Shown piece by piece: positions 37,714 through 46,494 of a stretch of 64,000 nt of DNA (positions are counted from its first letter, which is position 1; every line of letters starts with the position of its first letter). The position numbers and the translations under genes were made by a program. Origin of the DNA: CANJBX01 sp035556735. GTDB lineage: Bacteria > Pseudomonadota > Alphaproteobacteria > Rhizobiales > Xanthobacteraceae. The notes under the pieces were generated by a model. It was not told where the DNA came from. It did no database searches and saw nothing but the letters and a program-made list of their open reading frames with translations. Where the stretch lies: positions 1 to 64,000 of the forward strand of contig DATMFF010000003.1 in assembly GCA_035556735.1 (NCBI GenBank). The letters run 5' to 3'.

Positions 37714-38667
37714 ATGGTCAACCTCTTTATTGCCAATACCGACAACGATTGGTTCGACTTCCTCTCTTCCCAGCTTGATGTGCCAGAAGCGAATTTTTGG
37801 CAGCCAAGCGGCAAGGGATTTCACGCGATACGAGAAGGAGAAATTCTGGCATTTCGTCTCAAAAGCCCACGCAACAAGATCGGTGGGTTTGGAATTCTTG
37901 GCAGTAGCTCTGTGTACCCGCTCCAAATCGCGTGGGAAACATTTGGGCCTTTGAACGGCGCTGCCAGTTATGCGGCATTAAGGGATGCGATCGCTCCGTA
38001 TCGCCCTGGAGAGTTGGTTGGGCCAACAACCAATATCGGATGTCGCATACTTGTTGAACCGGTCTTCTTTCCTCCTGACTTATGGATTGAGCTGCCCCCG
38101 TCTTGGGCGCCAAATATTATGGGAGGTAAGAGGTTTTCAACTGAAGAGGAGGAGGGGCGCGATCTTTGGTATCGATTGCAGGAGACGGCACAGATTCTGC
38201 GCTCTTCGTTGGGAGTGCCCGGAATCTTGACGCCTGCTGCTCGGTTTGGAAAGCCTACTTTGATAACTCCGCGGCTAGGCCAGCGAGCATTCCGCTTCGC
38301 AGTGACGGAAGCATATGATAGGCAATGCGCGATTTCAGATGGGAAAGTACTTCCTGCTCTCGACGCTGCCCATATTCGTCCCTACGCCGACGAAGGAGAG
38401 CACGTAACGTCCAACGGCATCTTATTGCGCAAGGACATTCATTCTGTTCTTGATGCAGGCTATGTGACGATTGATACCAACTACCAATTCATTGTCAGCA
38501 ACAAAGTGAAAGAAATTTTCAACAACGGGAATGAGTATCTTCGCCTACACGGAAAAAGGATTCGACTCCCAAAAGACAAGAAGGACTGGCCGCACCCCGA
38601 TTTCTTGCGTTGGCACAATAAGACCAGGTTCGAAGTCGTAGACAAAGCTCCTGCTGTGAGACGCTAG
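37714..38667 (+). CDS. HNH endonuclease, AT-rich and probably acquired
   Basis: The protein has 317 aa. The C-terminal part has an HNH_2-type nuclease pattern: FRFAVTEAYDRQCAISD, then LPALDAAHIRPYADEGEHVTSNGILLRKDIHSVLDAGYVTI, with His in AAHI, Asn in SNGI and His in DIHS as the metal and catalytic residues. The N-terminal part may recognise DNA or a modification and is not assigned. Base composition is far lower than the surroundings: positions 38461-38520 have 20 G+C of 60. No methyltransferase partner is adjacent, so it could be a modification-dependent restriction enzyme or a solitary defence nuclease. The ATG at 37714 is one of two possible starts. Confidence 0.85.
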   Translation: MVNLFIANTDNDWFDFLSSQLDVPEANFWQPSGKGFHAIREGEILAFRLKSPRNKIGGFGILGSSSVYPLQIAWETFGPLNGAASYAALRDAIAPYRPGELVGPTTNIGCRILVEPVFFPPDLWIELPPSWAPNIMGGKRFSTEEEEGRDLWYRLQETAQILRSSLGVPGILTPAARFGKPTLITPRLGQRAFRFAVTEAYDRQCAISDGKVLPALDAAHIRPYADEGEHVTSNGILLRKDIHSVLDAGYVTIDTNYQFIVSNKVKEIFNNGNEYLRLHGKRIRLPKDKKDWPHPDFLRWHNKTRFEVVDKAPAVRR

Positions 38668-38692
38668 GCTTTCAACAATTTGCGAGATCCCC

Positions 38693-39385
38693 ATGCCCAA
38701 ATATCTTCTCGTCTCGTTCAAGACCTGTCCGTGGGTCCAGCGCGCCGCCATCGTGCTGCGCGAGAAGACCGTCGATTTCGAGTTCCGTCACATCGAGCCC
38801 GACAACCGGCCGGACTGGTTCCTCGCCATCTCGCCGCACAAGAAGGTGCCGGTGCTGCGCATCGACGACACCATCTCGCTGTTCGAGTCGAACGCCATCG
38901 CCGAATATCTCGACGAGACGATCTCGCCGCGGCTGCACCCGGCCGATCCGGTGCAGCGCGCCATCAACCGCGCCTGGACCGATTACGTGCCCGACTTCGC
39001 CGCCATCATGACCGGTCGTGCCTATGCCGCGAGCGAAGCGGATTACAACAAGGCCATCGAAAAGATCCCGGCTGCGTTCGAACGCTTGGAAGCCGCGCTC
39101 GAGAAGCAGGGCGGGGGCCCGTTCTTCAACGGCGCGGCCTATTCGCTGGTCGACGCAGCCTATGCGCCGTTCCTGCAGCGCTACGATTTCCTCGAGCGCG
39201 TGCGCCCGCTCGGCGCGATCGACAAGTTTCCGCGCGTGAAAGCCAGGGCCGAGGCCCTGATTGCACGCCCCTCGACGCACTCGTTCCCGCCGGACGAGTT
39301 CGAGGCGATGTATCGCGCCAACGTGAAACGCCGCAACACCTGGCTCTCGCAGTTCATCGCGCCGGCGCAGGTCGCCGCGGAGTAG
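38693..39385 (+). CDS. Glutathione S-transferase family protein
   Basis: The protein has 230 aa. The thioredoxin-like N-terminal domain has the active-site region SFKTCPWVQRAAIVL (residues about 8-22) and the cis-proline/glutathione-binding motifs KKVPVLRIDD and LFESNAIAEYLDE. The C-terminal helical domain ends near residue 215. A Cys-Pro-Trp site suggests an omega- or beta-like redox GST acting in thiol transfer rather than classical conjugation; this is inferred. Confidence 0.92.
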   Translation: MPKYLLVSFKTCPWVQRAAIVLREKTVDFEFRHIEPDNRPDWFLAISPHKKVPVLRIDDTISLFESNAIAEYLDETISPRLHPADPVQRAINRAWTDYVPDFAAIMTGRAYAASEADYNKAIEKIPAAFERLEAALEKQGGGPFFNGAAYSLVDAAYAPFLQRYDFLERVRPLGAIDKFPRVKARAEALIARPSTHSFPPDEFEAMYRANVKRRNTWLSQFIAPAQVAAE

Positions 39386-39556
39386 GGTGCATCCAGGGCC
39401 GCCTTGCCGGCTGCAACCGCGTCGACACCCACGGGGCGTTTTCCCGGATATTCCCCGCGTCGGGGATTGCCGGTTGCATTCGCGGGCCGCAGGCGCAGGC
39501 TGCCGATCATGGCCGCGCGGATGCGCCGGGGTCCCGGCGGCCCGCGCGCGCCGGTT

Positions 39557-39893
39557 TTGGCGAAACGAACCCAGGACAGTCCCCGTGGTGATTTTGGCGA
39601 AACGAACCCGCGACGGAACGGTCCGCTCCGGTTTGGCGGAACGAACCCGAGGCCGGGGAGGGCTGTCCTTGGTCTTGGCGAAACGAACCCGAGATTGGGC
39701 GGGCCATCCCAGTGTTGGCGAAACGAACCCAGGACGGTCGCTCCGTCCCGAATTTGGCGAAACGAACCCGAGACCCGGGGGTGCCATCCCCCTGGTTTGG
39801 CGGAACGAACCCGAGACGGGCCGTCCCGCCCCGGGATTTGGCGGAACGAACCCGAAGCAGGGGGCGGTCCCCCCGGTTTGGCGGAACGAACCC
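39557..39893. repeat. Nine-unit short direct-repeat array with hairpin-forming spacers
   Basis: The 16-nt core TTGGCG(A/G)AACGAACCC occurs nine times, starting at 39557, 39594, 39633, 39675, 39715, 39754, 39797, 39838 and 39878. Spacing is 37-43 nt. Most 21-27-nt spacers contain an inverted repeat, for example ggacgg-tcgct-ccgtcc. The array fills much of the 627-nt gene-free stretch 39386-40012 upstream of bioB. There are no cas genes, and the spacers are short and palindromic, so it is not a CRISPR array. Confidence 0.9.
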
Positions 39894-40012
39894 GAGCGGG
39901 CAGCTCGTCCTCGGGAGGCGTCGGCCGCCGTCCACCCGGCTCTCGCGAAACCGGCATGACCCGGCGCGGGGCCGGTGCTAACACCCTCACCAGCGCCCAT
40001 CGGAAGACCAGC

Positions 40013-40996
40013 ATGTCGCTCGCCACCGCTGCCTCGCCGTCCGTGCTCTCCGGCCGCCCGCGCCACGACTGGACGCGCGCCGAGATCGCGGCCCTGTTCG
40101 ACCTGCCGTTTCCCGACCTGATGTTCCATGCGCAGCGCATCCACCGCGAGAACTTCGATCCCCGCGAGGTGCAGGTATCGACCCTGCTGTCGATCAAGAC
40201 CGGCGGTTGCCCCGAGGATTGCGCCTATTGTCCGCAGAGCGCGGCCTTCGAGACCGGGCTCAAGGCCGGCAAGCTGATGGCGATCGACGCCGTGCTCGCC
40301 GAGGCGCGCGCGGCCAAGGCGGCGGGCGCGAGCCGCTTCTGCATGGGAGCAGCCTGGCGCAGCCCGAAGGAGCGCGACCTCGATCGCGTCTGCGCGATGA
40401 TCGAAGGCGTCAAGGAACTGGGACTCGAAACCTGCGTCACGCTCGGCATGCTCACGCAGGCGCAGACGGCGAAGCTGAAGGCATCAGGGCTCGATTACTA
40501 CAACCACAACCTCGACACCTCGCCCGAGTTCTATGGCGAGATCATCACCACGCGCACCTATCAGGAACGGCTCGACACGCTCGCGCATGTCCGCGACGCG
40601 CGCATCAACGTGTGCTGCGGCGGCATCGTCGGCATGGGCGAGGCGCGCAGCGACCGGGTCGGCATGATCGCCACGTTGGCCAGCCTGCCGAAGCACCCGG
40701 AGTCGGTGCCGATCAACCTGCTCGTGCGCGTGCAAGGCACGCCGCTCGCCGAGGTGCCGGCGCTCGATCCGCTCGAGTTCGTTCGCACGATCGCGGTCGC
40801 GCGCATCGCGATGCCGGAATCGGTGGTGCGGCTCTCCGCGGGACGCGAGGACATGAGCGAGGAGACGCAGGCGCTTTGCTTTCTGGCCGGCGCCAACTCG
40901 ATCTTCGCGGGACCGAAGCTGCTCACGACGCCGAACCCGCAGCGCGACCGCGACGATGCATTGTTCGACAAGCTTGGCCTGCGTCCGACGGCGTGA
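40013..40996 (+). CDS. bioB: Biotin synthase
   Basis: The protein has 327 aa. BioB is a radical-SAM enzyme that inserts sulfur into dethiobiotin. The SAM-cluster cysteines are Cys66, Cys70 and Cys73 in GGCPEDCAYCPQS. The family blocks FCMGAAWR, YYNHNLDTSPEFYGEIITTRTY, VCCGGIVGMGE and GANSIFAGPKLLTTPNP are all present. The ATG gives a normal N-terminus; the open frame upstream runs through the repeat array and is not used. No other biotin genes are adjacent. Confidence 0.96.
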   Translation: MSLATAASPSVLSGRPRHDWTRAEIAALFDLPFPDLMFHAQRIHRENFDPREVQVSTLLSIKTGGCPEDCAYCPQSAAFETGLKAGKLMAIDAVLAEARAAKAAGASRFCMGAAWRSPKERDLDRVCAMIEGVKELGLETCVTLGMLTQAQTAKLKASGLDYYNHNLDTSPEFYGEIITTRTYQERLDTLAHVRDARINVCCGGIVGMGEARSDRVGMIATLASLPKHPESVPINLLVRVQGTPLAEVPALDPLEFVRTIAVARIAMPESVVRLSAGREDMSEETQALCFLAGANSIFAGPKLLTTPNPQRDRDDALFDKLGLRPTA

Positions 40997-41065
40997 TCAC
41001 CTGTTTCCGCCGGGCAATGTCGGCGCGACGTCAGGGCCGCAGGTGCATGAGTTCGCGCCGGGCGA

Positions 41066-41443
41066 TCACGTCAACTGCCGCACGATCAGCATGCCGACGA
41101 AAAGGCCGCTGATTGCAAGGCCGACGGACGCGATGACGTAGACCATCGCCAGTCCCAGTTCGCCGCGCTCGTAGAGCAGGGCGGTGTCGAGCGAGAACGT
41201 GGAGAACGTGGTGTACCCGCCCAGCACGCCGGTGGTGAAGAAGAGCCGCCAATGCTGCGACAGGTCGCTGCCTTTGAACGCGAAATAGGCGGCGAGCAGG
41301 CCCATGATGAACGAGCCGAGCCCGTTCTCGATCAGCGTCGCGAACGGAAATCCAGTACCGAGCGCACGTGCCACGACGAGGTTGGTCCCATGACGCAGCG
41401 CGGCGCCCAGCCCGCCGCCGAGAAACACGATGAGAAAGCCCAT
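41066..41443 (-). CDS. crcB: Fluoride ion channel CrcB/FluC
   Basis: The protein has 125 aa with four membrane helices. FluC dimers export toxic fluoride. The signatures GGGLGAALRHGTNLV near residue 9, ENGLGSFIMGLLAAYF (with the conserved Asn-Gly), and the GGYTTFSTFS pore motif near residue 75 are all seen. No fluoride riboswitch could be recognised upstream. Confidence 0.95.
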   Translation of the reverse strand: MGFLIVFLGGGLGAALRHGTNLVVARALGTGFPFATLIENGLGSFIMGLLAAYFAFKGSDLSQHWRLFFTTGVLGGYTTFSTFSLDTALLYERGELGLAMVYVIASVGLAISGLFVGMLIVRQLT

Positions 41444-41607
41444 TCCGGAGGTCCTGGTTGCCGCTGCGGGTCAGAAGACCCTCACACAGACGCGGGGTCA
41501 AATCCGTGGTCTTGTTGTCCACATGAGCAAACCATAGGCGAAGCAGGCGAAAAACCCTTTCGCGTGGTTGCGGCGGGTCCCGGAGTGTTGCGGCGGCATG
41601 CGTGTCG

Positions 41608-42531
41608 TCAGTGCATCGCGGCGCCGATGCGCGGCATCAAGCCGCCCACATGGCTGATGACCTGGGCTGCCATGCGATGGCCTGCGGCGGCCGCGGCGGG
41701 CGGACGCTCGTTGGCCAGCCGCGCCGCGAGATAGCCTGCGTTGAACGCATCGCCGGCCGCGGTGGTGTCCAGCGGCTCGACGACTTCGGGTACGGGCACA
41801 TGCTCGGACCCCTCGGCGGTGGCGATCAGCGCGCTGTTGGGACCGTTCTTCACGGCGATCTCCGCGATGCCGAAGGCGCGCATGCGTTCCACAGTGGCTT
41901 CGGGGCTGGGATCGCCCCACAGCACGGCCTCGTCGTCGTACGTCGGCAGCGCGACGTCCACGCGCTTGAGCGCTTCCATGAAGACGAGGCGGGTACGGGC
42001 GAGGTCGCCCCTCCAGCCGCGCGGGCGGAAGTTGCAGTCGAACGCGACCTTGACGCCTTTTTGCCGCGCCATCTCCAGAGCCGCGAGGAAGCGGCCGAGC
42101 CCCACGTTGGAATAGAGGGAGAGCGTGATGCCCGAGAAATAGATCAGACGCGCGCCGACCAGGGCCTCGGCCACCCGCGACCATTCCGGCAGCTCGAACA
42201 GGTCGCGCGCAGGAGCCCCCTCACGCCAGTAGAAGTGACGGCGTTCACCCGCCGGGCTGACGTCGACCGTGGTGATGCCGGGCAGCCGGCCCGGCGCCCG
42301 CAGGATCAGATCGCGCGAGATGCCTTCGGCGGCAGCCAGCGCGACCAGTCCTTCCGAAAACGGATCGTCTCCCAATGCGGTCGCGAATGCGACGGGTTTG
42401 CCCGTGCGCGCGAGGTAGACGGACGTGTTGAACACATCGCCGCCGCAGGACAGGCTGAAGCGGCCGTCCTTGCCCCGGCCGAACTCGATCAACGCCTCGC
42501 CGACACAAATCACCTGGCCATCTGCACTCAT
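41608..42531 (-). CDS. PfkB-family sugar kinase, 2-keto-3-deoxygluconate kinase-like
   Basis: The protein has 307 aa. It starts with VICVGEALIEF and the substrate-binding GGDVFNTSVYLAR, as in KDG kinases. The C-terminal PfkB signature DTTAAGDAFNAGYLAARL holds the anion hole and catalytic aspartate (GD). KDG kinase phosphorylates 2-keto-3-deoxygluconate in sugar-acid catabolism. No other sugar-acid genes are adjacent, so the substrate is a best guess. Confidence 0.85.
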   Translation of the reverse strand: MSADGQVICVGEALIEFGRGKDGRFSLSCGGDVFNTSVYLARTGKPVAFATALGDDPFSEGLVALAAAEGISRDLILRAPGRLPGITTVDVSPAGERRHFYWREGAPARDLFELPEWSRVAEALVGARLIYFSGITLSLYSNVGLGRFLAALEMARQKGVKVAFDCNFRPRGWRGDLARTRLVFMEALKRVDVALPTYDDEAVLWGDPSPEATVERMRAFGIAEIAVKNGPNSALIATAEGSEHVPVPEVVEPLDTTAAGDAFNAGYLAARLANERPPAAAAAGHRMAAQVISHVGGLMPRIGAAMH

Positions 42532-42702
42532 GCGTCATTCTCGCATTCCTGCCGCGCGCCCGCCAGGGCAGGTATGACGATCCATGTCGCGAGGGCACAG
42601 GACAGGACGCACGGCTTGGGGTATGCAGCACGCTCCGGTGTCCGTCCGTTGCACCGAGCGTGGAGTCTCCATCCCGCCACCAGAGGTGATCCGCTGACCA
42701 AC

Positions 42703-43593
42703 TTGGGCAAATCGGCAGGCTGGTTGTCGCCCAGCGTGGTCGGCGTGCTGTGCGGAGCGGGCGCGGCCCTGTGCTGGGCCGGCGGCCTCGTGGCCGCGCG
42801 CCATGGCATCGCGATCGGCCTGTGGCCGCTCGACGTTACGCTGCATCGCCAGCTCTGGGCGGGACTGTTCTTCCTGCCGCTGGTGTGGCCCGGAGGCCCG
42901 GCGGATATCGCCGACGTCGGCCTGGGTCGCGGCACCCTGCTCACGATCTTCGGCGGTGTGGGCCTCGTGCTGGTCAGCTATTCCGGCTTCCTGCTGGTTC
43001 CGCTCGGCCACGGCGGCGTGATCCAGCCTTCCTGCGCGGCCCTGGGTGGGCTGCTGCTCGCCACGCTGGTCGTGAAGGAAAAGCTCATTGCGACGCGCGC
43101 CGCGGGCGCGGCGGCGATCGTGCTCGGCCTCCTGGTCATTGGCTATGAGGCGCTGAGCACGTTCGGGGCCGGCGGCCTCGTCGGCGACCTGTGCTTCGCA
43201 GCGGCCGGCTTCATGTTCGCGATCTTCGGCATGCTGCTCAAGCTCTGGCGCATCACGCCGATCCGCGCGGTGGCAGTCACAAGTGTGCTGTCGCTGGTGA
43301 TCGTGCCGATCCAGGCGGTCTTCTTCGGGTTCGACCGCCTGATCGCCGTCGGTCTCTACGAGAACGTGATCCAAGCGATCGTGCAGGGCGTTTTTTCGGG
43401 AGCGGCCGCAACCTTCCTGTTCACCCGCGCGGTCGTGTTGCTCGGCGCCGCGCGCGCTGCCGTATTTCCCGCGCTCGTCCCGCCGTTTACCTTGCTCACC
43501 GGTTTTCTTGTGCTGGGGGTCATCCCGACCGCCATGCAGCTTGTCGGGATGACGATCGTGCTGATCGGCTTCCGCCTGACACAGAAGAGCTGA
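42703..43593 (+). CDS. EamA/DMT-family transporter
   Basis: The protein has about 296 aa and ten hydrophobic helices in two EamA repeats. The first begins VGVLCGAGAALCWAGGLVAARHG; the second begins around LVGDLCFAAAGFMFAIFGMLLKLW. Members export amino acids, metabolites or drugs. There is no ATG; TTG at 42703 is taken as start, with TTG 42724 and GTG 42736 as alternatives. AGAGGTGA lies at 42682-42689. It is convergent with the aminotransferase gene, 6 nt between stops. Confidence 0.8.
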   Translation: MGKSAGWLSPSVVGVLCGAGAALCWAGGLVAARHGIAIGLWPLDVTLHRQLWAGLFFLPLVWPGGPADIADVGLGRGTLLTIFGGVGLVLVSYSGFLLVPLGHGGVIQPSCAALGGLLLATLVVKEKLIATRAAGAAAIVLGLLVIGYEALSTFGAGGLVGDLCFAAAGFMFAIFGMLLKLWRITPIRAVAVTSVLSLVIVPIQAVFFGFDRLIAVGLYENVIQAIVQGVFSGAAATFLFTRAVVLLGAARAAVFPALVPPFTLLTGFLVLGVIPTAMQLVGMTIVLIGFRLTQKS

Positions 43594-43599
43594 AGGCGC

Positions 43600-44781
43600 T
43601 CAGGCCGCCTTGCGGGTGGCGAGGAACTCGCCCATGCGCTCCAGCGCCTTGAGGATGTTCTCGGTCGAATTGGCGTAGGACAGCCGCACGTAGCCTTCGC
43701 CGAGGATGCCGAAGTCGGGACCGCCGATGATCGCGACGCCCGCGTCGTCGAGGAGTGCGTTGGCGAGCGGCTTCGCCTTCCAGCCAGTACCCTTGATATT
43801 GGGGAAGGCGTAGAACGCGCCCTTCGGGGTCGTGCAGGATACGCCAGGCAGCTTGTTGAGGCCCTCGACAACGACTTTGCGGCGTTTGTCGAACTCGGCG
43901 ATCATCCGCGTCACCTCATCCTGCGGCCCGGTGAGCGCTGCGATGCCTGCGAACTGCGCCGGCGCATTGACGCACGAATGCAGGTTCACCGACAGCTTGC
44001 GTGCCATGTCGTAGAGCTTGCCCGGCCAGACGGCGTATCCCAGCCGCCAGCCGGTCATGGCATAGGTTTTGGACCATCCGTTGAGCAGGATCACGCGGTC
44101 GCGGATCGACGGATAGGAGAGCAGGCAGACGTGCTCCTCGCCGTCGTAGACCATGTGGTCGTAGATCTCGTCGGACATGATCGCCACGTCGGGAAACCTC
44201 TCCAGGCCGGCGACCAGCTTCTCCACCTCCCGGCGCGGCGTGACGCCGCCGGTGGGATTGGCCGGCGAGTTGAGGATCAGCAGGCGCGACTGCGGCGTCA
44301 GCAGCTTGAGCACTTCGTCCGCCGAGAAGGCGAAGCCGTTCTCCTCGCGGACGGGCACCGGCACCGGCCGCGCGCCGGTGAACTCGATCATCGAGCGGTA
44401 GATCGGAAAGCCCGGGTCGGGGTAGAGGATCTCGACGCCGGGCTGGCCGAACATCAGGATCGACATGAACATCGTCGGCTTGCCGCCCGGCATGATCATG
44501 ACTTCGTCGGGCGACACTTCGACGTTGAAGCGTTTGTGCAGGTCGGCGGCGACAGCCTCACGCAAGGGTAGGATGCCGGTCGCCGGCGTGTAGCCGTGAT
44601 GCCCGTCGCGCAGCGCTTTCACCGCTGCCTCGACGATGTGTTCGGGCGTGCGGAAATCAGGCTGGCCGATGCCGAGGTTGATGATGTCCCGGCCTTGCGC
44701 GGCCAGCGCGGTCGCCCGCGCCAGCACCGCGAACGCATTCTCCTCGCCGATGCGGTCGAACCCGGGGATCGTCTTCAGCAT
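43600..44781 (-). CDS. Class I/II PLP-dependent aminotransferase
   Basis: The protein has 393 aa. The fold-type I layout is clear: INLGIGQPDFRTPEHI, HGYTPATGILPLREAVA, NSPANPTGGV, SDEIYDHMVYD and the PLP-lysine site LNGWSKTYAMTGWRLGY. The C-terminal arginine that binds the substrate carboxylate is in YVRLSYANS. It resembles aspartate/aromatic or alanine-type aminotransferases; the substrate is not determined. Confidence 0.93.
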   Translation of the reverse strand: MLKTIPGFDRIGEENAFAVLARATALAAQGRDIINLGIGQPDFRTPEHIVEAAVKALRDGHHGYTPATGILPLREAVAADLHKRFNVEVSPDEVMIMPGGKPTMFMSILMFGQPGVEILYPDPGFPIYRSMIEFTGARPVPVPVREENGFAFSADEVLKLLTPQSRLLILNSPANPTGGVTPRREVEKLVAGLERFPDVAIMSDEIYDHMVYDGEEHVCLLSYPSIRDRVILLNGWSKTYAMTGWRLGYAVWPGKLYDMARKLSVNLHSCVNAPAQFAGIAALTGPQDEVTRMIAEFDKRRKVVVEGLNKLPGVSCTTPKGAFYAFPNIKGTGWKAKPLANALLDDAGVAIIGGPDFGILGEGYVRLSYANSTENILKALERMGEFLATRKAA

Positions 44782-44930
44782 GCGTTCCTCCAGCCTTTTT
44801 CCTTACGCGAAGGCTGTGTCGCCCGGACGCGAAAGACTTGCGGATTACTCACGGTCCCGGCGAGCTAATCTCAATTGCCAGGGGGTCGTTCTTGGGCGCA
44901 TGTTATCGCGTAATCAGCCGGGGAAATGCA

Positions 44931-45773
44931 ATGCCGAGCGTCAACGAAAAGTGTCGTAACTACCGCAAGCTGCACGAGAGCGGGTGCTTCGTCATCCCCA
45001 ATCCATGGGACGTCGGGTCGGCGCGCTACCTGCAGCACCTCGGGTTCAAGGCCCTGGCCTCCACCAGCGCGGGCTATGCTTTCGTGCAAGGCCTCCCGGA
45101 CCACGGCGTCGGGCGCGACATGATGCTGGGTCACTTGCGAGAGCTGAGCGCCGGGACCGATCTGCCGGTCAACGCGGATTTCGAGAATGGTTATGCGCAC
45201 GAGCCGGATGATGTGGCCGAGAATGTGCGGCTCTGCATCGACACCGGCGTCGCCGGCCTCTCGATCGAGGACTCGACCGGGGACCATGGCGCCCCGCTTT
45301 ACGACTTCGACAAGGCCGTGGCGCGCGTGCGCGCCGCGCGCAACGCCATCGACGCCGCGGGCGGAGAGGTGGTGTTCACGGCGCGCGCCGAGTGCTTCCT
45401 GGTCGGCCGGCCCGACCTCGACGAGACCATCAAACGGCTCAAGGCCTATGCCGACATCGGTGCCGATTGCCTCTACGCACCCGGCTTGCGGACGCGCGAG
45501 CAGATCGAAGCCGTCGTGAAGGCGGTGGCGCCCAAGCCCGTCAACTTCCTGATGTCCACCAGCCTGGGCTTCACCGTTTCTGATGTGGCGGCCATGGGCG
45601 TGCGCCGGATCAGCGTCGGCGGAACGCTCGCGCGCGTCGGCTGGGGCGCCGTGATGCGCGCCGCCAAGCAGATCATGGACGAAGGCAGGTTCGATTCATT
45701 TGCCGACGCTTCGCCGCATGTGGAGCTCAATGCAATTTTCGGCGAAGCGATGAAGCGAAGCAGCGCGTCGTGA
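44931..45773 (+). CDS. Isocitrate lyase/PEP mutase family protein
   Basis: The protein has 280 aa. The TIM-barrel core has CFVIPNPWDVGSARYLQHLGFKALASTSAG, PVNADFENGYA with the Mg-binding acids, GLSIEDSTG and VVFTARAECFLVG. This is the oxaloacetate hydrolase/PEP-mutase-like subgroup, which cleaves or forms C-C or C-P bonds in 2-oxo acids; some members release oxalate. The active-site KKCGH loop of true isocitrate lyases is absent. It begins a four-gene run; the next gene overlaps its stop by 4 nt. Confidence 0.88.
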   Translation: MPSVNEKCRNYRKLHESGCFVIPNPWDVGSARYLQHLGFKALASTSAGYAFVQGLPDHGVGRDMMLGHLRELSAGTDLPVNADFENGYAHEPDDVAENVRLCIDTGVAGLSIEDSTGDHGAPLYDFDKAVARVRAARNAIDAAGGEVVFTARAECFLVGRPDLDETIKRLKAYADIGADCLYAPGLRTREQIEAVVKAVAPKPVNFLMSTSLGFTVSDVAAMGVRRISVGGTLARVGWGAVMRAAKQIMDEGRFDSFADASPHVELNAIFGEAMKRSSAS

Positions 45774-46480
45774 GCGGGTTGACGTCCGTGAACCCGGCGC
45801 TTCCGGTCGGGCCGCCGGTGGACGGCACGCCGGCGCAGCGTCCCGGTGCGGTCACGCTCACGGGGGCCTGCGGCCGCGTTGAGCGGCTGGAGCAGCATCA
45901 CGACATCGCGCTGTGGGACGTGTTGAACGGGCACGACCACGTCTGGACCTACATGTCGTCTTATGGGCCGTTCAGCGATTTCCAAACGTTTTCCGCCTGG
46001 ATCGGCTCACGCATCCCGCTCGACGATCCCTATTCCTACGCGATCGTTGATGCCGACGGTCGAGCGCGCGGCATCGCCGCGCTGATGGAGATCCGGCCGG
46101 CCATGCGCTCCTGCGAGGTCGGTCATGTAGTCTATTCGCCGGAATTGCAGCGAACGCGGCTCGCGACCGAGGCGCAGTATCTGCTCGCGTGCTACGTGTT
46201 CGAGACGCTGGGTTATCGGCGCTATGAGTGGAAATGCAACGCGCTCAATGCCGCGTCACGACGCGCCGCGTTACGGTTGGGGTTCAAGTTCGAGGGAATC
46301 CTGCGCCAGCATATGATCGCCAAGGGGCGCAACCGCGACACGGCCTACTTCTCGATGCTCGATTCCGAATGGCCGGCGCGCAAAGCAGCTTTCGAGCGGT
46401 GGCTCGCACCGGAGAATTTCGGCGAGCTCGGGCAGCAGAAGGTCAGCCTGAGCGCGCTGAATGGCGCGTCCGGCGCGTGA
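45770..46480 (+). CDS. GNAT-family N-acetyltransferase (RimJ/RimL-like)
   Basis: The protein has 236 aa. The acetyl-CoA fold is recognised by SYAIVDADGRARGIAALMEI, CEVGHVVYSPELQRTRLATEAQYLLACYVFETLGYRRYEWKCNALNAASRRAALRLGFKFEG, the last part being the RimJ/L-type motif B. The GTG start overlaps the preceding stop (GTGA), indicating translational coupling. The substrate could be a small molecule or a protein N-terminus. Confidence 0.9.
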   Translation: MSGLTSVNPALPVGPPVDGTPAQRPGAVTLTGACGRVERLEQHHDIALWDVLNGHDHVWTYMSSYGPFSDFQTFSAWIGSRIPLDDPYSYAIVDADGRARGIAALMEIRPAMRSCEVGHVVYSPELQRTRLATEAQYLLACYVFETLGYRRYEWKCNALNAASRRAALRLGFKFEGILRQHMIAKGRNRDTAYFSMLDSEWPARKAAFERWLAPENFGELGQQKVSLSALNGASGA

Positions 46481-46494
46481 AGGAGTTGGATTCG

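Noticed and set aside
39557..39893. CRISPR array
   Set aside because: The repeats are only 16 nt, vary at one position, and are separated by 21-27-nt spacers that are themselves palindromic. No cas genes are in the window.
41444..41600. Fluoride riboswitch upstream of crcB
   Set aside because: I looked on the minus strand for the conserved ggngaugg and gccg-type riboswitch blocks and did not find a convincing match.
41602..42702. Long N-terminal extension of the EamA transporter
   Set aside because: The open frame runs antisense to the sugar kinase and lacks protein character. The transporter's first helix begins near 42730.
44931..45773. True isocitrate lyase (glyoxylate cycle)
   Set aside because: The protein is only 280 aa and lacks the KKCGH catalytic loop. 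It belongs to the wider PEP mutase/ICL family.
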